A DNA stretch of 42,730 bases from JAEUSI01 sp036782915. GTDB taxonomy: Bacteria > Bacteroidota > Ignavibacteria > Tepidaquicellales > Tepidaquicellaceae. The DNA lies in NCBI GenBank assembly GCA_036782915.1, contig DAIPYE010000004.1, positions 1 through 42,730 on the forward strand, given 5' to 3'. Below, one piece after another: positions 17,655-25,278 of the stretch; within the stretch, counting starts at the first letter, position 1, and each line of letters starts with the position of its first letter. The position numbers were made by a program, and so were the translations under genes. The notes under the pieces are model-generated. The model did not search any database, was not told the DNA's origin, and worked only from the letters and a program-made list of their open reading frames with translations.

Positions 17655-18308
17655 TTAATCTGAATTTTCTTTTAAACTTTTAATGATGTTTTCTTTTTCC
17701 CTTTCAGGATTTAAAAATGATTTGTTGTATTTGTTCATTGTTCTTGTTATTCCGTCTCTGATAAAGCTCAAAATACAATCGGAATAAAAAGGTAAAAGCT
17801 TAACTATTATATCTACTTCACTTTTAATGAAATTTCCCAAAACAAAATCTATGAATTTTTCTTTCGGAAGAGGTTTTTCACTTCCAATTCCAATTCTCAT
17901 TCTCGGAAATTCATCTGAATTCAGATGATATATTATATTTGTTAATCCGTTATGTCCGCCGTCACTTCCTTTTTTTCTTACTCTTACCGAACCAAGAGGA
18001 ATCTGAAAATCATCTACAACTACCAGTATATCCCGTAAATGAATTCTATTATGTATTTCCGATTGTGAATTGTAATTTTCTATAAACTCATTTATTGCAA
18101 TTCCGCTGTTATTCATATAAGTAACAGGTTTAATCAGAATTACATTTTCATCACCAATTCTGTATCTGCATTCATACCAATCACTGTTTTCCTGCTCAAA
18201 CTTTAATTTATGTATTTCCGCGAAATGATCTAAAACAATAAATCCTATATTATGCCTTGTCGAATGATATTTCTCTCCGGGATTTCCTAATCCAGCTATA
18301 AGCTTCAA
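17655..18308 (-). CDS. pth: Peptidyl-tRNA hydrolase, TTG start
   Basis: Frees tRNA from peptides dropped by stalled ribosomes. Family motifs: GLGNPGEKYHSTRHNIGF with active-site Asn9 and His19, TYMNNSG, VVVDDFQIPLG and KGSDGGHNGL. At 217 residues it is slightly longer than usual through the charged C-terminal tail. The start is forced: TAA lies two codons before the TTG at 18308, and the conserved N-terminus (MKLIAGLGNPG) begins there. It is 42 bases downstream of rplY. Confidence 0.96.
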   Translation of the reverse strand: MKLIAGLGNPGEKYHSTRHNIGFIVLDHFAEIHKLKFEQENSDWYECRYRIGDENVILIKPVTYMNNSGIAINEFIENYNSQSEIHNRIHLRDILVVVDDFQIPLGSVRVRKKGSDGGHNGLTNIIYHLNSDEFPRMRIGIGSEKPLPKEKFIDFVLGNFIKSEVDIIVKLLPFYSDCILSFIRDGITRTMNKYNKSFLNPEREKENIIKSLKENSD

Positions 18309-18350
18309 TTCTTATTATAATATAGTTTTTAATTATAATCCGAAAAGAAA

Positions 18351-18989
18351 TTAATCTTTTTCTTCTTCTTCTTTCTTGGATTTTGAAATGACTTCCGGTT
18401 CAGCAGGAGCTTCTGCACCTTCGGCAGCTACTTCTTTTTCAACGGTAGCAGCAACAACTGATACAATAGAAGCATTTTCATCATTCAGTATTTTTACATT
18501 ATCCAGTTTCAAATCGCTGATTTTAATCGAATCTCCGATATTTAATTCGCTGATATCAACATCAATATGAGATGGTATATTTGAAGGAATACATTCAATT
18601 TCTAATTTATGCAGAATATGCTGTAACATTCCGCCTTCTCTGACTCCGATTGCATTTCCAAGTAAATGAATTGAAACTTCTATATTAATTGTTTCACCTT
18701 CTTTTAAAGCAATAAGATCAAAATGAAGCGGTTTATCTGATACAGGATGAAATTGAACATCCTTTAAAATGCAGCTTAAAGTATTTCCTTCGTCAAATTT
18801 CAGATTAATAATATGCGATTCAGTAGTGTAAATAACAGGTCTCAGTTCAAGTTCATTTGCTGCAAGTTCAATATTTCCTATACCGTGACCGTAATATATT
18901 CCCGGGATAATACCTTTTTTCCTGAGCTGATTAAGAGTCAATTCTTTGTAATCATCTCTTTTTAGTGCATTTAATGTTATTTCTGACAT
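18351..18989 (-). CDS. rplY: 50S ribosomal protein L25, long (CTC) form
   Basis: Binds 5S rRNA in the large subunit. 212 residues: N-terminal L25 domain (residues 1-90, with RKKGIIPGIYYGHG and VQFHPVSDKPLHFDLIAL), then the C-terminal TL5 beta-domain (GVREGGMLQHILHKLEIEC, PSHIDVDISELNIGDSIKIS) and an acidic/lysine tail. First gene of the rplY-pth unit, with a consensus promoter directly upstream. Confidence 0.95.
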   Translation of the reverse strand: MSEITLNALKRDDYKELTLNQLRKKGIIPGIYYGHGIGNIELAANELELRPVIYTTESHIINLKFDEGNTLSCILKDVQFHPVSDKPLHFDLIALKEGETINIEVSIHLLGNAIGVREGGMLQHILHKLEIECIPSNIPSHIDVDISELNIGDSIKISDLKLDNVKILNDENASIVSVVAATVEKEVAAEGAEAPAEPEVISKSKKEEEEKD

Positions 18990-19017
18990 AATTGTTAAAT
19001 TTTAAAGTAGTAAACTA

Positions 19018-19048
19018 CAAAAATAGCTTATTTGACAAAATTAATCAA
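19018..19048 (-). promoter_or_regulatory. Promoter of rplY (TTG-N20-TATTTTTG)
   Basis: On the minus strand TTG (19046-19048) and TATTTTTG (19018-19025) are 20 bases apart, an exact fit to the Bacteroidetes -33/-7 promoter. The -7 box ends 28 bases before the ATG. Confidence 0.7.
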
Positions 19049-19134
19049 TCTAATTTTTAGTAAATTGGAGTAAATTCTGTTTGAAACGGATTGTATGAAA
19101 ATTGAATGTTTTTTCAGATTGAACAAAAAACATG

Positions 19135-19208
19135 TACCGGGAGAGGGACTTGAACCCCCGACCTACGGATTATGATTCCGACGCTCTAACCAGCTGAGCT
19201 ATCCCGGC
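19135..19208 (-). tRNA. tRNA-Met (anticodon CAU)
   Basis: A 74-base cloverleaf: acceptor GCCGGGA with TCCCGGT, D-stem GCTC/GAGC, anticodon loop ATCATAA, and T-arm with GGTTCAAGTCC. The CCA end is not encoded. The anticodon stem lacks the three G-C pairs of initiator tRNA, so an elongator is likelier; an Ile tRNA with modified CAU is not excluded. Confidence 0.93.
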
Positions 19209-19323
19209 GTTTTTTAGAAGTTGCTAAATTAAGTTTAATGTATATCTTATTCAATACTATAATGAGTCTGAATTTGAAAATATTTCAATTCTATCCGCAT
19301 CCGTCTAAATAAAGAAAAAACTT

Positions 19324-19355
19324 GCCACGAATTTCACTAATAATCACGAATTTTA
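19324..19355. repeat. CACGAATT-family repeat, half copy
   Basis: GCCACGAATTTCACTAATAATCACGAATT resembles one arm of the 90-bp palindrome at 37737-37826. Confidence 0.6.
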
Positions 19356-19445
19356 AAAAAAAATACTAAACATAGTTTAGAATTCTAATAAAATTTGAGA
19401 TTATATTTAATTTTTCCGGTATTTTTCATAAAATTTTTTCTCACC

Positions 19446-19475
19446 TTGAAAATCAATGCTGTATTAACTATTTTG
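19446..19475 (+). promoter_or_regulatory. Probable promoter of rpmE
   Basis: TTG (19446-19448), 20 bases, then TATTTTG (19469-19475), one base short of the TAnnTTTG consensus; 28 bases before the ATG. Confidence 0.45.
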
Positions 19476-19503
19476 AGTCAATTAAAAATAAACAGAATTT
19501 AAA

Positions 19504-19746
19504 ATGAAAAAGAGTTTTCACCCAAAATATTATAAATGTGATGTAATCTGCAATTGCGGAGAGAATCGTGGCGTTTTATTTACTACCCGGTCGACTGTTC
19601 CGGAAATTAAAGTTGAAATTTGCTCTCAATGCCATCCTTTTTATACAGGAACGCAAAAGATTGTTGATACAGCCGGTAGAGTTGAAAAATTCAACAAAAG
19701 ATTTGCAAAATCAAAGAAATCTACGGAAGAAGCAGCTAAATCATAA
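19504..19746 (+). CDS. rpmE: 50S ribosomal protein L31, zinc-binding type
   Basis: 80 residues, with cysteines at 12, 16, 18, 40 and 43 (CNCGENRG, CSQCHPFYTGTQK), that is the zinc-binding C+ form of L31. The usual THPKYY opening reads FHPKYYKCDV. The C-terminal tail is lysine and alanine rich. It ends at a strong terminator. Confidence 0.96.
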   Translation: MKKSFHPKYYKCDVICNCGENRGVLFTTRSTVPEIKVEICSQCHPFYTGTQKIVDTAGRVEKFNKRFAKSKKSTEEAAKS

Positions 19747-19773
19747 TATTTTTAGTATTTATTGTATTTTTAT

Positions 19774-19806
19774 AAAGCCGGTATTCAGAATACTGGCTTT
19801 TTTATT
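19774..19806 (+). terminator. Terminator after rpmE
   Basis: AAAGCC-G-GTATT pairs with AATAC-T-GGCTTT followed by T-rich sequence. It lies before ATG 19846, which argues against the longer frame of the next gene that would start at 19762. Confidence 0.88.
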
Positions 19807-19845
19807 TTATATCAAATTTTCTGTTATTTAATTAATTTCACTTTA

Positions 19846-21111
19846 ATGAAAATTTTAATTTACGAAGACAGCAAATTCAATGGTCTGTTTCCCCTTTGCA
19901 TGATGCGGGGAGTTTTTGATATCAGGATCGGTGTAAATTCAATTAAGGATAGGATCGAATTTATTGCCGGGAAAAAGTTTGAAACCGGCTTGCTTTGCAG
20001 GAAATATATTGCAAATTATTTAAAAGAAATTCATTTAACTAAGATCAATCAGATTTCAAAAGACGAATACCTGCTTCTTAACGGACGAGTGATTTTTACA
20101 AAAGACTCTTTAAGTTTTCTGCTTTCAGCCAGAGAAAAAGACCTTCTATATATTTTTAATAATGAGATCATTGCTGCTCGTATTTCAAATAATAATTCCG
20201 AACTTTTAAACTCATCCCTTATAAATTCTCCTGAAAGTCTGATTTCAGATGATATCTTTAACAAACTGAATTTAACCAAAATCACGTTAAAAGAAGATTT
20301 CAAGGTAACAGTTCTTAAATATCCCTGGGAGGTAATTGATTACATTCTGCACGACGGTCTGACAGATGACCTGGGTTACATTAAAACTGACAGCAAAAAA
20401 TACATTAAACAAGGAAAAAAAGAAAATTTTATAAATCACAAAAAGATATTTATTTCAAAAAAAGCTGTAATAAATCCCGGTGTTGTACTAGATGCTTCCG
20501 ATGGAAAAATTATTATTGATGAAAATGTTTTCATCGAGCCGTTCACTTTTATAAAAGGACCTGCTTATATCGGGAAGAATTCACTTTTAAAATCCGGAAC
20601 TAAGATCTACGGTCCGTGTGTGATCGGAGAGTATTCCAAAGTTGCAGGAGAAATTGCTGAATCTGTTTTTCATTCCTTTGTCAATAAACAACATGACGGA
20701 TTCATAGGTCATTCTTATATTTGTCCCTTTGTAAATCTGGGAGCTGATACGGTTACCAGTGATCTGAAGAACAATTATTCAAAATTGAAAATTGATTTTA
20801 ATAAAAACGGTAAAGAAATTGAAACTGGAATGCAGCTTCTCGGAAGTATAATAGGTGATCATTCTAAAACTTCCATAAACACAATGCTTAATACAGGTAC
20901 TATTATCGGGATTTTTGCGAATATTTTCGGAGGAGGTTTTCCCCCTAAAATAATAGACTCATTTTCCTGGCTTGAAACCGGCAAAATCCCCGATACCGGA
21001 AAAGTCAGATACGATCTTTTAAAAGCAACCGAAACTGCTAAAATAGTCATGAAACGTAGAAATGTTGAAACATCTTTATCTTATGAAGAACTTATGAAGT
21101 TTTATTATTGA
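19846..21111 (+). CDS. GlmU-like sugar nucleotidyl/acyltransferase
   Basis: A 421-residue two-domain protein like the Bacteroidetes GlmU-type enzymes thought to make UDP-N-acetylglucosamine. The N-terminal part (MKILIYEDSKFNGLFPLCMM, about 190 residues) resembles the altered nucleotidyltransferase half, without the classical LAAGxGTRM loop. The C-terminal part is a left-handed beta-helix with hexapeptide turns (VINPGVVLDASDG, IEPFTFIKGPAYIG, IYGPCVIGEYSKV). Later come HSYICPFVNLGADT and GIFANIFGGGFPPK. The ATG at 19846 is chosen over an upstream in-frame start because the rpmE terminator lies between. Substrates are inferred from family. Confidence 0.85.
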   Translation: MKILIYEDSKFNGLFPLCMMRGVFDIRIGVNSIKDRIEFIAGKKFETGLLCRKYIANYLKEIHLTKINQISKDEYLLLNGRVIFTKDSLSFLLSAREKDLLYIFNNEIIAARISNNNSELLNSSLINSPESLISDDIFNKLNLTKITLKEDFKVTVLKYPWEVIDYILHDGLTDDLGYIKTDSKKYIKQGKKENFINHKKIFISKKAVINPGVVLDASDGKIIIDENVFIEPFTFIKGPAYIGKNSLLKSGTKIYGPCVIGEYSKVAGEIAESVFHSFVNKQHDGFIGHSYICPFVNLGADTVTSDLKNNYSKLKIDFNKNGKEIETGMQLLGSIIGDHSKTSINTMLNTGTIIGIFANIFGGGFPPKIIDSFSWLETGKIPDTGKVRYDLLKATETAKIVMKRRNVETSLSYEELMKFYY

Positions 21112-21245
21112 GCAAAATATAGCACATTTTTCATAAATTAAAGCAAATTTACAAAATCGATTTTTGAAATATTAGTTCTGATTTACATAATTCATGGAAA
21201 TTATGAATACTAAATTAAATTTCTTTGCAAAAGATTCACAAATGC

Positions 21246-21277
21246 TTTGATTTTGGAATCGGATTTGTATATTTTTG
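21246..21277 (+). promoter_or_regulatory. Promoter of rpsT (TTTG-N20-TATTTTTG)
   Basis: TTTG (21246-21249) and TATTTTTG (21270-21277) fit the Bacteroidetes consensus with 20-base spacing; the ATG follows 28 bases later, as for rplY. Confidence 0.7.
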
Positions 21278-21305
21278 TTTTTTACAAAATTAGTAATGAT
21301 AATCA

Positions 21306-21566
21306 ATGCCATTAAGACATAAATCAGCGCAAAAAAGAGCAAGACAAACTGTTAAAAGAACAGAAAGAAATAAAAAAGTAAAAGCACTTTTAAAAGGATC
21401 TTTGAAAAGAGTTCTGGATAATAAGGACAAAGCAACTGCTGAAATAGAATTCAGTAAAACAGTTGCGATTTTGGACAGAGCGGCTGTAAAAGGTGTTATT
21501 CACATCAATAAGGCTGCAAATCAGAAATCAAAACTTGCAAAGCACATAAATAAGTTAGGAAGTTAA
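21306..21566 (+). CDS. rpsT: 30S ribosomal protein S20
   Basis: 86 residues, strongly basic. The opening MPLRHKSAQKRARQTVKRTE and the AAVKGVIHINKAANQKSKLA segment are typical of S20, which helps 16S rRNA fold. Single-gene unit with its own promoter and terminator. Confidence 0.96.
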   Translation: MPLRHKSAQKRARQTVKRTERNKKVKALLKGSLKRVLDNKDKATAEIEFSKTVAILDRAAVKGVIHINKAANQKSKLAKHINKLGS

Positions 21567-21595
21567 ATTATTTCAGATTAACATTTTTTTCGGAG

Positions 21596-21619
21596 AGTCT
21601 GCTGAGCGCAGACTTTTTT
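21596..21619 (+). terminator. Terminator after rpsT
   Basis: AGTCTGC-TGAGC-GCAGACT followed by six T. Confidence 0.93.
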
Positions 21620-21623
21620 GTTT

Positions 21624-22091
21624 CTATTTATTGAGAAGAATTATTTTGTATTCAATGTAAGCTTTCAGATAATTCAGATATTCTGTCCAGCCGCTGCAAT
21701 TTGCAAATGCGCTTTTAATTCCTGCTTCATTCATCTCCCATCCTGTCTCCTTTATCTTAAATCTGATTTTACTGTTTTTATCTTCAAATGTAAATTCGGC
21801 TCTGGTCTTATATTCAACATCCATTGCATTCCATTCGAATACTATCTTTTCAAAAGGCGTTACCGCCGTTACATTCAAAACAGCTGCCTCTTCACCCCAC
21901 ACCCATAATACTTCCCCGACATTATCAAGATCTCTTCTCGCATCTGTAGTGAAATATTTTTTCACATTTTCCGCTTTACATACATTATCCCAGACAGTTT
22001 CAATGTCAGCATTGATCAGTATTCCTGTCGTAAATGATACATCCCCCGGGCACGACTTTTCATACAACTGATTGAAAATATAATTTTTCAT
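21624..22091 (-). CDS. SRPBCC (START-like/AHSA1) domain protein
   Basis: 155 residues forming one helix-grip fold: the beta-strand FTTGILINADIETVWDNV, the motif KYFTTDARRDLDNVG, then strands EKIVFEWNAMDV and RFKIKETGW and a long C-terminal helix (SGWTEYLNYLKAYIEYK). Such proteins bind hydrophobic ligands or modulate Hsp90; the ligand here is unknown. Last gene of the parAB unit, 18 bases after the RidA gene. Confidence 0.8.
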   Translation of the reverse strand: MKNYIFNQLYEKSCPGDVSFTTGILINADIETVWDNVCKAENVKKYFTTDARRDLDNVGEVLWVWGEEAAVLNVTAVTPFEKIVFEWNAMDVEYKTRAEFTFEDKNSKIRFKIKETGWEMNEAGIKSAFANCSGWTEYLNYLKAYIEYKIILLNK

Positions 22092-22109
22092 TTGTTAATT
22101 TTTTAACAA

Positions 22110-22487
22110 CTAATTTTTAAAAGCTATCGCTTCTATTTCAACTCTGACATCTTTGGGAAGTCTGGAAACTTCTACCGTACTTCTTGCAGGCATTGATTTA
22201 CCAAAGTATTCATTGTAAACTTCATTCATTGAATTAAAATCCACCATATCTTTTAGATAGACTGTGGTCTTAATTACATTTTCAAGTGATGACCCGTTTT
22301 CCTCAAGAATGTTTTTTAAATTTCTGATCACCTGACATGTCTGCTCTTCAATTTCAGATGAAACTATTACTCCCTTTGTATCCAGTGCGATCTGACCTGA
22401 AGTAAATATAAGTTTATCAAAACCGATTGCCTGGGAATAAGGACCGATTGGCTCAGGTGATTTATCTGAATAAAGAATTTTTTTCAT
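22110..22487 (-). CDS. RidA-family enamine/imine deaminase
   Basis: 125 residues. It hydrolyses reactive enamine/imine intermediates made by pyridoxal-phosphate enzymes. Family motifs: PIGPYSQA, FTSGQIALD, VYLKDMVDFNSMNEVY and PARSTVEVSRLPKDVRVEIE; Arg102 and Glu117 correspond to the catalytic Arg105 and Glu120 of E. coli RidA. It follows parB by 32 bases in the same unit. Confidence 0.93.
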   Translation of the reverse strand: MKKILYSDKSPEPIGPYSQAIGFDKLIFTSGQIALDTKGVIVSSEIEEQTCQVIRNLKNILEENGSSLENVIKTTVYLKDMVDFNSMNEVYNEYFGKSMPARSTVEVSRLPKDVRVEIEAIAFKN

Positions 22488-22519
22488 TTTAAAATTATTT
22501 ATTTAATTTTTTAATCATG

Positions 22520-23410
22520 TTAATTACTTACTTTCTCTGCAATTCTTTCAATATCATCATTTGTATAATATTCAATAACTATCTCTCCTGAAAATTTTGT
22601 CTTTCTGTTGATAGTAACCTTTGTGCCGAAATAACTTCTTAATTTATCTTCTATGCTCTGAAGATACGGATCATAAATTTCACCGAGCTTCCCTTTTTTC
22701 TTCCTTGTCTTTTTGACAGAAGTTCTGGTGATCTCTTCAAGATTTTTAACCGTGATATTTTCATTGATTATTCTCTGCCATAATATCAGCTGGTCCTCCA
22801 GATCATCAACTCTTAAAAGCATTCTCGCATGTGCTTCGGTTATCTCGCTTCGTCTGAGCGAAACTTTTATTTCTACAGGCAGTTTCTGAAGTCGCAGAAA
22901 ATTAGCCACTGTGCTTCTCTGTTTGGAAACTTTCTCCGCGATCTGCTCCTGTGTAAGACTATATTCATTGATCAGTCTCTGATAAGAATCCGAGAGCTCC
23001 ATTGGATTAAGATTTTCACGCTGAATGTTTTCTATCAATGCAAGTTCAAGCATTGAATCTTCAGTATCTGCAGGTTTCTGATAAATATATGCAGGTATCA
23101 TTTTCAGACCTGCAAGTCCGGAAGCACGAATACGCCTTTCTCCTGAGATGAGAATATATTCTCCGTTCACAACTCTCACAGTAACCGGCTGAATTATCCC
23201 GTTCCTTTTAATCGAATCAGCAAGTTCCATAAGTTTTTCTTCATCAAAATCCTCCCTCGGCTGCAGCGGATTGACCTTTATTTTATCCAGCTCTATTTCA
23301 CCCAGGATCTTTACTTCCTCGGCAGTTTCACTGATACTGTCAAGATCAACTTTCTTTTCAGTGAAAATAGCTGACAATCCTTTACCTAAAACTGAATTCT
23401 TATTATCCAT
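22520..23410 (-). CDS. parB: Chromosome partitioning protein ParB
   Basis: 296 residues. The N-terminal CTPase domain has GERR at 90-93 and ENIQRE at 127-132; the helix-turn-helix (SLTQEQIAEKVSKQRSTVAN, residues 151-170) reads parS sites; a C-terminal dimerisation segment ends the protein. ParB loads at parS near the origin and spreads as a clamp. The start codon overlaps the end of parA by 8 bases. No canonical parS palindrome was noticed in the window. Confidence 0.95.
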   Translation of the reverse strand: MDNKNSVLGKGLSAIFTEKKVDLDSISETAEEVKILGEIELDKIKVNPLQPREDFDEEKLMELADSIKRNGIIQPVTVRVVNGEYILISGERRIRASGLAGLKMIPAYIYQKPADTEDSMLELALIENIQRENLNPMELSDSYQRLINEYSLTQEQIAEKVSKQRSTVANFLRLQKLPVEIKVSLRRSEITEAHARMLLRVDDLEDQLILWQRIINENITVKNLEEITRTSVKKTRKKKGKLGEIYDPYLQSIEDKLRSYFGTKVTINRKTKFSGEIVIEYYTNDDIERIAEKVSN

Positions 23411-24296
23411 TATTTGATCCGTTAATATTTATTCCTGAATTGTTTTCTGTAAAGTTTTCTTTTTCAATTTCTGCATCTGCGGCTTTTGTGATTTTAGAAT
23501 CATCCATTTTTAAATGTCCGTTTCTTTCAAGAAATTCTTTTCCAAGTTCAAAATAATTCTGCGCTCCTGTAGATGAAGGTTCATAAGTGATCACCGGTTT
23601 GCCGTAACTTGGAGCTTCACCTATTTTTACATTCCTGAATATTTTTGTGGTAAAAACTTTATCCCCGAAAAACTTTCTGAGCTCCGCTTCTATTTGATTT
23701 GATAATTTTAATCTCGAATCGAACATTGTAAGCAAATATCCTTCAATATTCAGAGAAGGATTAAATACGTTTTTAACATTTTTAATTGTATTGAGTAATT
23801 GTGATAAACCTTCCAGCGCATAATACTCACATTGAACAGGGATCAGAAGCGAATCAGCAGCCGTTAGTGCATTCACTGTTATCAATCCAAGAGAAGGGGG
23901 GCAATCTATAATTATAAAATCATAAGAAGAATTATTTACTCCGTCGTTCAAAAAATTTTTTATTTTATTTTTCAAAAGACTTTCCCTTGAATCAAGTCCG
24001 ACAAGTTCCAGTTCGGCAGCAACCAAATTAATATTTGATGGAATGAGATCCAGATTTTCAACCTCAGTATGTTTAATACAATCTGCAACGGATTTACCGG
24101 AAATAAAAAGTTCATAAGTGGAATTGCCTTCGCTTCCTGATTCATAACCGACACCTGAAGTTGCATTTGCCTGTGGATCAGCATCTATCAGTAAAACTTT
24201 TTTGCCGTATGAAGCAATTGATGCGGAAAGATTTATTGCAGTTGTTGTCTTCCCTACTCCGCCTTTCTGATTTGATACTGAGATTACCTTTGTCAA
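23403..24296 (-). CDS. parA: Chromosome partitioning ATPase ParA (Soj), TTG start
   Basis: 297 residues. Deviant Walker A KGGVGKTT at 11-18, the DADPQANATSG segment and DFIIIDCPPSLGL Walker B are intact. The start is TTG at 24296, which gives the conserved N-terminus MTKVISVSNQKGG; the in-frame stop is seven codons upstream with no ATG between. After the ParA fold there is a 40-residue charged, asparagine-rich tail (ENNSGININGSNNG) not needed by the fold. Forms an operon with parB. Confidence 0.95.
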   Translation of the reverse strand: MTKVISVSNQKGGVGKTTTAINLSASIASYGKKVLLIDADPQANATSGVGYESGSEGNSTYELFISGKSVADCIKHTEVENLDLIPSNINLVAAELELVGLDSRESLLKNKIKNFLNDGVNNSSYDFIIIDCPPSLGLITVNALTAADSLLIPVQCEYYALEGLSQLLNTIKNVKNVFNPSLNIEGYLLTMFDSRLKLSNQIEAELRKFFGDKVFTTKIFRNVKIGEAPSYGKPVITYEPSSTGAQNYFELGKEFLERNGHLKMDDSKITKAADAEIEKENFTENNSGININGSNNG

Positions 24297-24345
24297 AAAA
24301 ATATATTGGTTTATTTAATTAAATTAATTTCCGGATCTTACTGTC

Positions 24346-25047
24346 TCAGATAATCAGTTCATCACCTGATTTCATAATAACACATTTTTTACCGATCATC
24401 TCAATTTTTCTTTTAAATTCATTTTCATTTGCTTTTATAACTTCAAAAGTATTGTAATGAACAGGTATAACTGTTTCAGCATTTACAAATTCCGCCGCCT
24501 TTACAGCATCATCTATTCCCATTGTGAAATTATCACCGATCGGCAAAAACGCATAATCAATTTTATTCATCTCACCTATTAGTTTCATATCATAAAATAA
24601 TGCAGTGTCGCCGGCATGATATATAACTTTATTTTCTAAATTCATAATTACTCCGGCAGGATGTCCCGTATAAATGTATTCATATTCTCCCGCATGATTT
24701 TCAAATGTATGCGAAGATGAGTGATGCGCCAAAGTGAGCTTAACCCTGCCAAAAGGGAAATTATAAGCTCCTCCGAGATTCATTCCGTGAGTTGTCACTC
24801 CTTTTGTTTCAAGATAATCACAAAGCTCAACCATTCCAATTACCGTAACATCTTTTCCCCTTGCAATGTCAATTGTATTTCCAATGTGATCATTATGCCC
24901 GTGGGTTAAAACTATGTAATTGCAAAGCGCATCTGATAATTTTATATCGCAAAGTGAATTTCCTTCAATAAAAGGATCTACATAAATTGTATATTCCCTG
25001 TGCCTTATCTCCAGAAAGGAATGTCCGTGAAAAATAATTTTATCCAT
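24346..25047 (-). CDS. UPF0173-type metal-dependent hydrolase
   Basis: A 233-residue metallo-beta-lactamase-fold protein. ATG 25047 is chosen over an in-frame TTG at 25077 because MDKIIFHGHSFLEI matches the family N-terminus. Metal ligands are in LTHGHNDHIGN (His49, His51, Asp53, His54), with GHPAGVI, YHAGDTALF and PVHYNTF later. Substrate unknown; many relatives are annotated only as hydrolases. It is 49 bases upstream of parA and likely starts this leftward unit. Confidence 0.88.
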   Translation of the reverse strand: MDKIIFHGHSFLEIRHREYTIYVDPFIEGNSLCDIKLSDALCNYIVLTHGHNDHIGNTIDIARGKDVTVIGMVELCDYLETKGVTTHGMNLGGAYNFPFGRVKLTLAHHSSSHTFENHAGEYEYIYTGHPAGVIMNLENKVIYHAGDTALFYDMKLIGEMNKIDYAFLPIGDNFTMGIDDAVKAAEFVNAETVIPVHYNTFEVIKANENEFKRKIEMIGKKCVIMKSGDELII

Positions 25048-25153
25048 TTTTTCTTGGATATTTTGAATTTTTATCAAATTACGATTAATAAGATTCTAAT
25101 TCAATTTTAATTACAATGCCATTTATTTCAATAATTATAACTGCCTTTAAATG

Positions 25154-25187
25154 AAAGCAGGGACTGTATTTAAACAATCCCTGCTTT
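25154..25187 (-). terminator. Hairpin after the FG-GAP/CARDB gene
   Basis: AAAGCAGGGA pairs with TCCCTGCTTT, a 10-bp perfect stem and 14-base loop. The T run is weak on both strands, so a true terminator is probable but unproven. Confidence 0.6.
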
Positions 25188-25278
25188 TGATGATCTTTGT
25201 TTCAAATTAATCATCACGATGAACTTCATTTCTACCTGGGAGAAAAAATATTCCGAAGATTACACCGTGATGAAAATT

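Noticed and set aside
19762..19845. An N-terminal extension of the GlmU-like protein
   Set aside because: It would be read through the rpmE terminator, and the conserved family start MKILIYED begins at 19846.
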